A stretch of 64,000 nucleotides of DNA from the NCBI RefSeq assembly GCF_006542625.1, contig NW_022097709.1, positions 62,001 to 126,000 on the forward strand. The letters run 5' to 3'. Of this stretch, positions 40,001-51,900 are shown one piece after another (within the stretch, counting starts at the first letter, position 1; each line of letters starts with the position of its first letter). This DNA comes from Nomascus leucogenys. Lineage: Eukaryota; Chordata; Mammalia; Primates; Hylobatidae. Both the position numbers and the translations under genes were made by a program. Below the pieces are notes generated by a model. That model made no database searches and was not told the origin of the DNA. It saw only the letters and a list, made by a program, of their open reading frames with translations.

Positions 40001-40040
40001 GGGAGTGGCTGGAGTGGCATGCCTTGGAATGGAATGGAAT
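34093..40040 (+). repeat. Higher-order repeat copy 3, truncated (about 5.9 kb)
   Basis: Twelve islets repeat the left half of the HOR in order: 34,239; 34,600; 34,858; 35,651; 36,598; 36,955; 37,145; 37,341; 38,054; 38,930; 39,382; and 39,581. Text homology with copies 1 and 2 continues past the last of these, through the variants that include gcgatgtgttggaatgg near 39,962. It stops at about 40,040, matching about 18,437 in copy 1 and 30,380 in copy 2. From there the islet at 40,042 and the downstream satellite belong to a different arrangement. No gene is present. Confidence 0.88.
39352..39378 (+). repeat. Short run of GCAAT-variant pentamers
   Basis: Four to five consecutive GCAAT units replace GGAAT just before the islet at 39,382. 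The matching place in copy 2 (near 29,708) has only two, so the variant has spread locally in copy 3. Confidence 0.8.
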
Positions 40041-41828
40041 GGTATAATGAAATGTGAGTTGAGACTGGGCGTCTGCACTCCACCCTGAGTGACAGTGTAA
40101 GATCCTGTCACAAGAAAGGAATGGAATCGAATGGAGTGGAATGGAATGGAATGCAATGGTATGGAATGAAGTGGACTGGAGTGGAGTGGATTGGCGAGGA
40201 GTGGAGTGGATCGGAAGGGAGTGAAATGGAATGGGATCGAATGGGATGGAATGGAATGTAGTGGAGTGGAGTGCAGTAGAGTGGAGTGCAGGGGAATGCA
40301 GTGGAAAAGAATGGGAAGGAGTGGTATGGAGTGTAGTGGAGTGGAGAGGAGTGGAATGTAATATAATGGAATGGAATGGAATGGAATGGAGTGCAGTGGA
40401 GTGCAGTGGAATGGAATTGAATCGAATGGAATGGAGTGGAGTGGATAGGAATGGAATGGAAGGGTGTGGAATGGAATGGAATTGTGATATGAAATGTGAG
40501 CTGAGATTGTGCCAGTGCACTCCAGCCTGGGTGACAGAGGGAGACCCTGTCGAAAGAAACGAATGGAATGGAAAGGAGTGGAATGGAATTGAATGGAATG
40601 GAATGGAGTTAAGTGGCGTGGAGTGGAGTGGAATGGAGTGGAGTGGAGTGGAATGGAATGGGATGGAAAGGGATGGAGTGGAGTGGGGTAGAGTGGAGTT
40701 GAGCGGAATGGAGTGGAATGGAATGGGATGGAATGGGATGGAATGAGATGGAGTGGAGTGCTGGAGTGAAGTGGAGTGGAATGGATTTGAATGGAACAGA
40801 ATGGATTGGATTGTAGTGGAGTGGAATGGAATGGAATGGAAGAGCGTGGAATGGAATGGAATGGTGATATGAAATGTGAGCTGAGATTCTGTCAGTGCAC
40901 TCCAGCCCGGGTGACAGAGTGAGATACTTTCGAAACAAAGGAATGGAAAGGAAAAGAGTGGAATGGAATTGAATGCAATGGAATGGAGTGGAGTGGATGG
41001 ATGGAGTGGAATGGTATGGGGTGGAATCGAATCGGATGGTATGTAATGGACTGGAGTGGAGTGGAGTGTAATGCAGTGGAAAGGAGTGGAACGGAATGGG
41101 ATGGAATGCAATGGAGTGCAGTTGAGTGGCGTAGGTGGAATGGAGTGGAATTGAATGCAGTGGAGTGGAGTAGGGTGGAATGGAGTGGAATTGAATGCAG
41201 TGAGTGGAGTGGAGAGAATGGGAGTGGAGTGGAGTGGAGTGGAATGGTATGGAATGGAATGGTGAAATAAAATGCGAGGGGAGATTGTGCACAGCTCTCC
41301 TGCTGTGGTGAGAGAGTGAGATCCTGTTGAAAGAAAGGAATGGAATGGAATGGAATGGAATGGAATGGAATGGAATGGAGTGGAGTGTAGTATAGATGAG
41401 TGGAGTGGAGTTGAATGGAGTTTCATGGAGAGGAATGGAATGGAATGGATTGGGATGTAACTGAATGGAGTGGAATGGAGTGGAGTGGAGTGGAGAGTAA
41501 CAGAGTGGAATGAAATGCGATGGAATGGGATGGAGAGCAGTGGATTGGAGTGGATTGGCATGGAGTGGAATGGAATGGAATGGAATGGAATGGAATGGAA
41601 TGGAATGGAATGGAGTGGTGAAATGAAATGTGAGCTGAGAATGTGCCACTACACTACAGCCTGGGTGACAGAGTGAGATCCAGTCAAAAGAAATAATGTA
41701 ATGGACTGGAGTGGAGTGGAGTGGAGATGAATGGAATTGAATAGAATGGAATGGAGTGGATTGGAATGGAATGGAATGCAATGGAATGGAATGGAAAGGG
41801 AAGGACTGGAAAGCAATGGAATAGAACG

Positions 41829-41906
41829 GTGAAATGAAATGTGAGCTGAGATTGCGCCACTGCACTCCAGCCTGGGTGACAGAGTGAGATCCTGTATAAA
41901 GAAAGG
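41829..41906 (+). repeat. Well-preserved Alu-tail islet (type example)
   Basis: The islet opens with GGTGAAATGAAATGTGAGCT, continues through a nearly intact Alu right-arm end (GCGCCACTGCACTCCAGCC, then TGGGTGACAGAGTGAGATCC) and exits through GAAAGG back into GGAATGG. Only about 56 bases are Alu-like. The leading GTGAAATGAAAT is not part of Alu. The Alu promoter boxes and poly(A) tail are absent, so the piece could not retrotranspose by itself. Confidence 0.88.
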
Positions 41907-42639
41907 AATGGAGTGGACTGGAAAGGAATGGAATGGAATGGAGTGGAGTGGAGTGGAGGGGAGGGGAGTGGATTGGAGTGTAATGGAGCAGAAAGGAATG
42001 GGTTGGAATGGAGTGGAATGTAGTGGAGTGGAGTGGAATGGAGTGGAATTGAATGGGATGTAATGGGATGGAATGGAATGGAGTGGAGTGGAGTGGAGTG
42101 GTTTGGAGTGGAGTGGAGTGGAGTGGAATGGAGTGGAATCGAATAGAGTGGAGTGGAGTGGAGCAGAATGGCATGGAATGGTATGGAAAGGAGTGTTTTG
42201 GAGTGCAGTAGAGTGGAGTGGAGTGGAGTAGAGTGGAGTAGAATGGAATGGGATTGAATGGGTTTGAGTGGAGTGGAATGGTGTAGAGTGGAGTGGAGTG
42301 GAATGGAATGGAATGGTCAAATGAAATGTGAGCTGAGACAGTGCCACTGCACTCCAGCCTGGGTGACAGAGTGAGATCCTGTTGAAAGAAAAGAATGGAA
42401 TGGAATGGAGTGGAATGGAATGGAATGGAATGGAGTGGAGTGGAGCAGAGAGGAGTTTAGTGGAATGGATTGGAATGGACTGGGATGGAATGGAGTGGAA
42501 TGTAGTGGAGTGGTTTGGAGTGGAGTAGAGTGGAATGAAGTAGAAGCGAATAGAGTGGAGTAGATGGGAGTGGAGTGGAGTGGAATGGAATGAAATGAAT
42601 GGAATGGAATGGAATGGAATGGAATGGAATGGAATGGAA

Positions 42640-43460
42640 TGGAATGGAATGTAGTCAGGTGGAGTGGAATGGAGTGGAAAGGAATGGGATGGAATGGGAT
42701 GGAATGGCATGGAATGAGTGGATTAGAGAGGAATGGAGTTGAGTGGAGTGGAATAGAGTGGAATGGAGTGGAGTGGAGTGGAGTGGAATGGAATGGAATG
42801 GTGTAATGAAATGTGAGCTGAGATTGTGACACTGCACTCAATCCTTGGTGACAGAGTGACATCCTGTAGAAAGAAAGGAATGGAACGGAATGGAGTGGAA
42901 TGGAATGGAGTGGAATGGAATGGAATGGAATGGAGTGGAGAGGAGCAGAGTGGAGTTTAGTAGAATGGATTGGAATGCAATGGGATGGAATGGAGTGGAG
43001 GGGGGGGGGGGGTGGAGTGGAGGGAGGGAGTGGGAGTGGAATGGAGGATGGAATGGAGTGGAAGATGGAGTGAGAATGGATTGGAATGCAATGGATGGAA
43101 TGGAGTGGAGTGGAGTGGAATGGAAAGGGATGGAATGGAGTGGAGTGGAGTGGGATGGAATGGAGATGAATGAATGGAATGGAATGGAATGGAATGGAAT
43201 GGAATGGAATGGAATGGAATGTAGTCAGGTGGTGTGGAATGGAGTGGAAAGGAATGGGATGGAATGGGATGGAATGGATGGAATGAGTGGATTAGAGAGG
43301 ATTGGAGTGGAGTGGAGTGGAATAGAGTGGAATGGAGTAAGTGGAGTGGAGTGCAGTGGAATGGAATGGAATGGTGTAATGAAATGTGAGCTGAGATTGT
43401 GACACTGCACTCAATCCTTGGTGACAGAGTGACATCCTGTAGAAAGAAAGGAATGGAACG
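42640..43460 (+). repeat. Local tandem duplication of about 570 bp
   Basis: The string GTAGTCAGGT starts at 42,651 and 43,221 (offset 570). The two islets with the rare text GACACTGCACTCAATCCTTG start at 42,800 and 43,373 (offset 573). Text between these anchors, including tggaaaggaatgggatgg and gagtggattagagagg, is repeated. A related but more distant unit ends with the islet at 47,728. Confidence 0.85.
43000..43012 (+). repeat. Run of 13 G residues
   Basis: A homopolymer of 13 G interrupts the pentamer. It is followed to about 43,075 by unusually G-rich text (ggagggagggagtggg, then ggaggatgg). It is absent from the duplicate unit about 570 bp to the right, which has plain GGAGT there. It could be slippage in the genome or an assembly artefact. 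Confidence 0.9.
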
Positions 43461-43559
43461 GAATGGAATGGAATGGAAAGGAATGGAGTGGAGTGGAGAG
43501 GAGCAGAGTGGAGTTAAGTAGAATAGATTGGAATGCAATGGGATGGAATGGAGTGGAGT

Positions 43560-44120
43560 GGAGTGGAATGGAAAGGAATGGAATGGAGTGGAGTGGAGTG
43601 GAGTGGGATGGAATGGAGTGGACGGGAATGGAGTGGATTGGAGTGGAATGGAATGCAGTAGAATGGAGTGGAGTGGAGTGGAGAGGAATGGAATGGAATG
43701 GAATGGAATGGAATGGAATGGAATGGAATGGAATGGAATGCAAAGGAATGAAATGGAATGGAATGGAATTGAAAGGAATGGAAAGGAATGGAATAGAAGG
43801 GAAGGGACTGGAATGGAATGGAATGGAAAAACGTCCAGTGGAGTGCAGTGGAGAGGCACGCAGAAGAAACGAAGGGATTACATTTGATTGGAATGCACTG
43901 GAATGGAATGGGATGGAATGGAATGGAAAGGAATGGAATGGAAAGGGATGGAATGGAGTGGAGTGGAGTGGAGTGGGATGGAATGGAGTGGACGGGAATG
44001 GAGTGGATTAGAGTGGAATGGAATGCAGTAGAATGGAGTGGAGTGGAGTGGAGTGGAGTGGAATGGAATGGAATGGAATGGAATGGAATGGAATGGAATG
44101 GAATGGAATGAAATGTAATG
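43560..44120 (+). repeat. Local tandem duplication of about 370 bp
   Basis: GACGGGAATGG starts at 43,621 and 43,991 (offset 370). It is flanked by the same text on both sides (gtggagtgggatggaatg before, gagtggaatggaatgcagta after). Between the copies lies non-pentamer text at about 43,829-43,890 (aaaaacgtccagtgg, gaggcacgcagaagaaacg, ggattacatttgattgg) that matches neither the islet nor the satellite. Confidence 0.8.
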
Positions 44121-44124
44121 GAAT

Positions 44125-44202
44125 GGTGAAATGAAACATGTGCTTATGTGGTGACAATGCACTCCAGCCTGGATGATAGAGTGAGATCCTGTCAAAAGAA
44201 AG
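44125..44202 (+). repeat. Alu-tail islet, divergent subtype
   Basis: The left half is rewritten as GAAACATGTGCTTATGTGG followed by TGACAATGCACTCC, then returns to the standard AGCCTGGATGATAGAGTG. The same rewritten half is found at 48,124, 4.0 kb away, so the two share a recent common unit. The right half remains Alu-like. Confidence 0.82.
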
Positions 44203-46537
44203 GAATGTAATGGAATGGAGTGGAATGGAATGGAAGGAATTGAATGGAATGGAATGGAATGGAATGGAGTGCAGTGGAGTGGAGGGAGGTGGAGTGGAAT
44301 GGAGTGGAAAGGGATGGAATGTAATGGAACGGAATGGAATGGAATGGAATGGAATGGAATGGAATGGAATGGAATGGAATGGAATGGAATGATATGGAAT
44401 GGAATGGAGTGGACTGGAGTGGAGTGGATAGCTGGAGAGTGGAGTGGATTGGAATGGATTGGAATGGGATGGAATGGAATGGAGTGGAGTGGAGTGGATT
44501 GGAGTGGATTGGAGTAGAATGGAAGGGAATGAAATGGAATGGTGAAATGAAATGTGAGCTGAGATTGTGTCACTGCCATCCTGCCTGGGTGACAAAGTGA
44601 GATCCGTTGAATTAAAGGAATGGAATGAATGGATTGGAATGGAACTGAACAGAAGAGAACGGAATGGAATGGAATGGAATGGAGTGGAGTATTGGAGGAG
44701 TGGAGCGGATTTGAGTGGAGTTTAGTGGAGAGGAATGGAGTGGAATGGATTGGGAAGGAATGGAATGGAGTTGAATGGGGTGGAGTGGAGAGTAATGTAG
44801 TAGAATGTAATTGGAGGGAACGGGATGGAGTGGAGTGCATTGGAGTGGATTGGAATGGAATGGAATGGAACGGAGTGTTGTGGAGTGGAATGGAATGGAA
44901 TGGAATGGGAATGGAATGGAATGGAATGGAGTGGTGAAATGAAATGTGCGCTGAGTATGTGGCACAGCACTCCAGCCTGGGTGACAGAGTGAGATCATGT
45001 CAAAAGAAATAGTGGAATGGAATTGCGTGAAGTGAATTGGAGTGGATTGGAGTGGAGTGGAATTGAAGGGAATGGAATAGAATGCCATGGAGTAGAGTGG
45101 AATGGAATGGAATGGAATGGAATGGAGTGGAAAGAAATGGAATGGCATGGGGAAATGAAATGTGAGCTGAGATTGTGCCACTGCACTCCAGCCTGGGTGA
45201 CAGAGGTGGATCCCATCTAAAGAAAGGAATGGAATGGAATGGAGTGGAATGGAATGCAGTGGAGTGGAGCGGTGGGGAGTGGAGTGGAGTGGATTGGATT
45301 GTAATGGAGTGGAATGGAATGGGTTGAAATGGAGTGGAATGTAGTGGAGTGGTTTGGAGTGGACTGGAGTGGAATGGAGTGGAATCAAATAGAGTGGATT
45401 GGAGTGGAGTGGAGTGGAATAGAATGGAATCGAAAGGAATGGAATGGTGAAATGAAATGAAGCTGAGATTTTGACACTGCACTACAGCCTGGGTGACCCA
45501 GTGAGATCCTATCAAAAGAATGGAGTGGAATGGAAAGAAGTGGAATGGAAAGGAATGCAAAGATGTGAAACGGAATGGAATGGAATGGAATGGACTGGAG
45601 TGGAATGGAGTGGAGTGTAGCGGAATTGAGCAGAATGGAAAGGGATAGAATGGTGTATAGTGGAGTGGAATGCAGTGTAATGGAACGGGAGTGAAGTGGA
45701 GTGGAGTGGAGTAAAGTGGAATGGAGTATAATGGAATGGGGTGGAATGGAATTGAGTGGAGTGGAGTTGAGTGGAGTGGATTGGAGTGTAATGCAGTGGA
45801 ATGTAGTGGAGTTGAGGGGAGTGCAGTGGACTGGAATGGAATGGAATTGAATGGAATGGAAATGTGAAATGAACTGCGAGGTGATGTGGCGACAAAGCAC
45901 TCCAGCATGGCTGACAGAGTGAGATCCAGTCGAAAGAAAGAATGTAATGAATGGAATGGAATGGAATTTAATGGAATGGAATGGAATGGAATGGAATGGA
46001 ATGGAATGGAATGAATGGAATGGAATGGAATGAATGGAATGGAATGGAATTTAATGGAATGGAATGGAATGGAATGGAATGGAATGGAATTTAATGGAAT
46101 AGAATAGAATGGAGTAGAGAGGAGTGGAGGGTAGGGAGTGGAGTGGAGTGAAGTGGACTGTAGTAGAATGGAGTGGAATGGAGTGGCATGGAATGGGTTG
46201 GAATGGAGTGGAATGTAGACGAGTGGAGTGGAGTGGAATGAAGTGAAAAGGAATGGGATGGAATGGCAAGGAGTGGAGTGGATTAGAGTGGATTGGAGTG
46301 GAGTGGAGTGCAATGGATTGGAATGGAATGGCGTGGAGAGGAGTGGAGTGGAGTGAAATGGAATGGTGAAATGAAATGTGAGCTGAGATTGTGCCACTGC
46401 ACTGTAGCCTGGGTGACAGAGTGAGATCCTGTCAAAAGAAAGGAATGGAATGGAATGGAGTGGAATGGAATGGAATGGAAAGGAATGGAAGGGAATGGAA
46501 TGGAGTGAAGTGGAGTTTAGCAAAGTGGAGTTTAGTG

Positions 46538-46586
46538 GAATGCACTCCAGCCTGGATGGCAGAGTGATATTCTGTTGAAAGAAAGG
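46538..46586 (+). repeat. Half islet (right half of Alu tail only)
   Basis: The satellite passes directly into TGCACTCCAGCCTGGATGGC and runs through to GAAAGAAAGG; the usual left part is missing. It is preceded by an unusual gagtttag motif repeated twice. The same truncated form with the same left edge occurs at 47,047. Confidence 0.85.
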
Positions 46587-47046
46587 AATGTAATGGAATG
46601 GAGTGGAATGGAATGGAATGGAATGAGTAGAGAGGAGTGGAGGGGAGGGAGTGGAGTGGAGTGAACTGGAGTAGAATGGAGTGGAATGGACTGACATGGA
46701 ATGGGTTGGAATGGAATGGAATGTAGTTGGGTGGAGTGGAGTGGAGTCGAATGAAGTGAAAAGGAATGGGATGGAATGGGATTGAATGGCATGGACTGGA
46801 GTGGAGTGGATTGGAGTGGAGTGGAGTGCAATGAAGTGGAGTGGACTGCAATGGAGTGGAGTGGAGGGGAGTGGAGTGGAATGGTGAAATGAAATGTGAG
46901 CTGAGATTGTGCCACTGCACTCCAGCCTGGGTGACAGAGTGAAATACTGTCGAAAAAAAGGAATGGAATGGAATGGAGAGGAATGGATTGGAATGGAAGG
47001 GAAAGAATGGAGTGGAGTGGAGTTTAGCAGAGCAGAGTTTAGTGGA

Positions 47047-47093
47047 ATGCACTCCAGCCTGGATGTCAGAGTGATATCCTGTTGAAATAAAGG
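47047..47093 (+). repeat. Half islet (right half of Alu tail only), duplicate
   Basis: This second copy of the truncated islet lies 509 bp after the first. It starts at the same Alu base and is preceded by the same gagtttag doublet. It shows that the truncated form was copied as part of a unit of about 510 bp. Confidence 0.85.
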
Positions 47094-48123
47094 AATGTAA
47101 TGGAATGGAGTGGAATGAAATGGAACGGAATGGAGTGGAATTTGGAATGGAATGGAATGGAATGGAATGGAATGGAATGGAATGGAATGGAATGGAATGG
47201 AATGGAAAAGAATGGAGTGGAGTGGAATGCAATGGAATGGAAAGGAATGGAATGGAATGGAATGGAATGGAATGGAATGGAATGGAATGGAGAGCAGTGG
47301 AGTGGAGTGGAGAGGAGTGGAATGGAATGGGAGGGAATGGAATGGTATGGAATGGAATGGAGTGGACTGGAGTGGAGTGGATTGGCAGGGAGTGGACCGC
47401 ATTGGAAAGGAGTGGAATGGAATGGGATGGAATGGAATGGAGTGCAGCAAAGTGTAGTAGAGAGGAGTGGAGGGGAGGGAGTGGAGTGGCGTGGAGTGGA
47501 CTGGATTGGAATGGAGTGGAATAGAGTGGAATGGAATGGAATGGATGGAATGGAATGGAATGGAATGAAGTCGGGTGGAGTGGAATGGAGTGGAAAGGAA
47601 TAGGATGGAATGGGATGGAATGGCATGCAGGTGAGTGGATTAGAGTGGATTGGAGTGGAGTGTAGTGGAATAGAGTGGTATGGAGTGGAGAGAAGTGTAG
47701 AGGAGTGGAGTGGAATGGAATGGAATGGTGAAATGAAATGTGAGTTGAGATTCTGCCACTGCACTCCATCCTTGGTGACAGAGTGAGATCCTGTTGAAAG
47801 AAAGGAATGGAATGGAATGGAGTGGGATGACATGGAATAGAATGGAGTGGTGTGGAGTGGAGCAGAATGGAGTTTAGTGGAATGGATTGGAATGGAATGG
47901 GATGAAATGGAGTTGAGTGGAATGGAGTGGAGGGTAGTGGACTGGAGTGGAATGCAGTGGAATGGAAAGGGATGGAATGGAGTGGAGTGGAGTGGAGAAA
48001 AGTGGAATTGAGTGGAGTGGAGTGGAATGGAATGGAGTGGAGGGGAGTGGAGTGGATTGGAGTGGAATGGAATGCAGTGGAATGGAGTGGAGTGGAATGC
48101 AGTGGAATGGAATGGAATGGAAT

Positions 48124-48201
48124 AGTGAAATGAAACATGTGCTTATGTGGTGACAATGCACTCCAGCCTGGATGACAGAGTGAGACCCTGTTGAAAGAAA
48201 G
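48124..48201 (+). repeat. Alu-tail islet, divergent subtype
   Basis: It shares the GAAACATGTGCTTATGTGG left half with the islet at 44,125 and exits through GTTGAAAGAAAGG. The flanking satellite left of it (gtggattggagtggaatgg, then atgcag) also resembles the left flank of the 44,125 islet. Confidence 0.82.
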
Positions 48202-48900
48202 GAATGTAATGGAATGGAGTGCAGTGGACTGGAGTGAGGTGAGGTGGAATGGAGTGGAATGGAATGTGAAAGAATGGAATGGAATGGAATAGAATGATAT
48301 GGAATGGAATGGAGTGGACTGGAGTGGAGTGGATTGGTTGGGAGTGGAGTGGATTGGAATGGAGTGGAATGAATGGGATGGAATGGAATGGAGTGGAGTG
48401 TAGTGTAGTAGAGTGGAGGGGAATGCAGTGCAATAGAATGGGATGGAAAGGTATGGAGTGTAGTTGAGTCAGGTGGAGTGGAAAGTAATGTAACGTAATG
48501 GAATGGAATGGAATGGAGTGGAGTGCAGTGGAGTGGAGTGGAAGGAATGGATTGAAATGTAATGGAATGGAATGGAATGAATGGAATGAATGGAATGCAA
48601 TGGAATGGAATGGAATGGAATGGAATGGAATGGAATGCAATGGAATGGAATGGAATGAATGGAATGGAATGCAATGGAATGAAATGGAATGGAATCCAAT
48701 TGAATGGAAGGTTGAGATGAAATATGAGCTGAGATATGCCACTGCACTCCAGTCTTGTTTACAGTGTGAGATCCTTACAAATGAAACGAAAGGAGTGGAA
48801 TGGAGTGGAATGGAACGGAATGCAATGGAACAGAGTGGAATGGAATGGAGTTGAGTGGAATGGAGGACAATGGAATGGAGCGGAATGGAATGGAATGGCA

Positions 48901-48990
48901 TGGAGTGGAAAGGAATGGCAGGGAATGGAATGGAGTGGAAAGGAATGGCATGGAATGGAATGGAGTGGAAAGGAATGGAATGGAATGGAG
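48901..48990 (+). repeat. Three tandem copies of a 30-bp unit
   Basis: TGGAGTGGAAAGGAATGG starts at 48,901, 48,931 and 48,961. The unit is six pentamers long. The copies carry small differences (GGCAGG, GGCATGG, GGAATGG). Confidence 0.85.
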
Positions 48991-51900
48991 CGGAGCGGAA
49001 AGGAATGGAATGGAATGGAATGGAATGGAATGGAATGGAATGGAATGTAGTACAGTGGAGTTCAGTGGAGTGGAATGGAATGGGATGGAGTGGAGTGGAG
49101 CAGAGTTGAATGGAGGGGAATGGAGTGGAATGGAATGGGATGGAATTGGATGGAGTGGAGTGGAGTGGAGTGGAATGGAACTGAATGGAATGAAATGGAG
49201 TAGGAGTGTGGTGGAATGGAATGGAATGGAACAGCATGGAATGGAATGGTGATATGAATTGTGAGCTAAGATTGTGCCAGTGCACTCCAGCCTGGGTGAC
49301 CCAGTGATATTCTGTTGAAAGAAAGGAATGGAAAGGAATGGAGTGGAATGGAATTGAACGGAATGGAATGTAGTGGAGTGGAGTGCAGTGGAGTGGAATG
49401 GTATGAGGTGGAATCGAATGGGATGGTATGGAATGGACTGGAGTGGAGTGGAGTGGAGCAGAATGGATTGGAATGGAACAGGAGGGAATGTCATGGAGTG
49501 GAGTCGAGTGGAGTGGTGTGGAATGGAGTGGAGTGGATTGGAGTGGAGTGGATGGGAGTGGAGAGGAGTGGAGTGTAGTGGAAGGGAATGGAATGGAATG
49601 GTGAAATGAAATGTGAGCTGAGATTGTGCCACTACACTCCAGCCGGGGTGACAAAGTGAGATCCTGTTGAAAGAAAGGAATGGAATGGAATGGAATGGAA
49701 TGGAATGGAATGGAAAGGAATGGAATGGAGTGGAGTACACAGGAATGGAGTGGATTTGAGTGGAGTGGAGTGGAGAGGAATGGAGTGGAATGGAATGGTA
49801 TGGAATGGATTGGAATGGAATGGAGTTGTGTGGAGTGGAGTGGAGTGCAAGGGAGTGGAATGGAATGTGAGGGAATGGGATGGAATGGAGTGGATTGGAG
49901 TTGCTTGGAATGGAGTGGAGAGGAGTAGAATGGAATGGAATGGAATGGAGTGGATTGGATTGGAATGGAATGGAAAGGAGTGGTGAAATGAAATGTGAGC
50001 TGAGTATCCACCACTGCACTCCAGCCTGGGAGACAGAGTGTGATCCTCTCAAAAGAAAGAATTAAATGGAATGCAGTGGAGTGCAGTAGAGGGGAGTGGA
50101 CTGGAGAGGAGTGAAGTGGAGTGGAGTTGAATGGAATGGAATAGAATGGAATGGAGTGAAGAAGAATAATGGAATGGAATGGAATGGAATGGAATGGAAT
50201 GGAATGGAATGCAATGAATGCAATGGAATAGAATTGTACAGAATGGAATGGAATGGAGTGGAATGGAATGGAATGGAATGGAATGGAATGGAATGGAATG
50301 GAATGAATTGGTGAAATGAAATTTGAGCTGAGATTGTGCCACTTCACTCCAGCTTGGGTGACAAAGTGAGATCCTGTCTTAAGAAAAGAATGGAGCGGAA
50401 TGGAGTAGAGTGGAATGAAATGGAATGGAGTGGAGTGGAGGGGAGTGAATTGGAATGGAACGGAGTGGAAAGGAATGGTTTGGAATGGAGTGGAGTGTAG
50501 TGGGGAGGAGTGGAATGCAGTGGAATGGAATGGGATGGAAAGGAATGGAGTGCAATGGAATGGAGTGGAGTGGAATGAAGTGGAATGGAATAGACTGGAG
50601 TGGAGTGGAGTGGACAGGAAAGGAATGGAGTGGAATGGAATGGAATGGGATGGAATGGAATGGAATGGAATGGAAAGGAACGGAACGGAATGGAAGGAAC
50701 GGAATGGAATGGAGGAATGGTGAAATGTAATGAGAGCTGAGATTGTGCCACTGCAGCCTAGGTGACAGTGTGAGATCCTGTTGAAAGAATGGAATGAAAT
50801 GGAATGGAGTGGAATGGAATGGAATGGAATGGAATGGAATGGAATGGAATGGAATGGAATGGAATGGAGTGGAATGGAATGGAGTGTAGTGGAAATGAGT
50901 GGAATAGAATGGGATGGAGTGGTGTGGAGTGGAGTGGAGAGGAGTGGAGTGGAAAGCAGTGGAATGGAAAGGGATGGAATGGAGTGGAATGGAGCGGTGT
51001 GGGGCAACGTGGAATGGAGTGGGTTGGAATGGGGTGGAATGGAATGCAGTGGAGTCAAGTGGAGTGGAGTGGAATGGAGTGGTATGGAATGGAGTGGAGT
51101 GGAATGGAAAGGAATGGAATGGAATGGAATGGAATTGAAATGTGAAATGAAATGTGAGCTGATATATTGACAACGCACTCCAGCCTGGGTGACAGAGTGA
51201 GATCCTGTCGAAAGAAAGGAATATAATGGAATGGAGTGGAATGGAATGGAATGCAATGGAACCAAATGGAATGGAATGGAGTGGAGAAGAGTGGAGGGGA
51301 GGGTAGTGGAGTGGAGTGGAGTGGAGTGGAATGGAGTGTAATGGAATGGTTTGGAAGGGAAAGGAATGTAGTCGGATGGATTGGAGTGGAGTGGAGTGGA
51401 GTGGAATGCAGTGGAAAGGAATTGGATGGAATGGATGGAATGGGATGGAATGGCATAGAGTAGAGTGGAGTGGAGTGGAATGGAGTGGAATGGAATGGAG
51501 TGGAGTGGAGTGGAGTGGAATGGAATGGAAGGGTGAAATGAAATGTGAGCTGAGATTCTGCAACTGCACTCCAGCCTGGGTGACAGAGTGAGATCCTATC
51601 GAAAGAAAGTAATGGAATAAAATGGAGTGGAATGGAATGGAATGGAATGTAGTGGAGTGGAGTGGATTGCAATGGAATGGAGTGGAGTGGAGTGGAGTGG
51701 AAGGGAATGGAATGCAATGGTGCAATATAATGTGAGCTGAGATTGTGCCACTGCACTCCAGCCTGGGTGACAGAGTGAGATCCTGTCAAAAGAAAGGAAT
51801 GGAATGGAATGGAGTGGTATGGAATGGAATCAAATGGAGTGAAGTGGAGTGGAATGGAGTGGAGTGGAATGGCATGGAATGGTATATAATGGAGTGTTGT

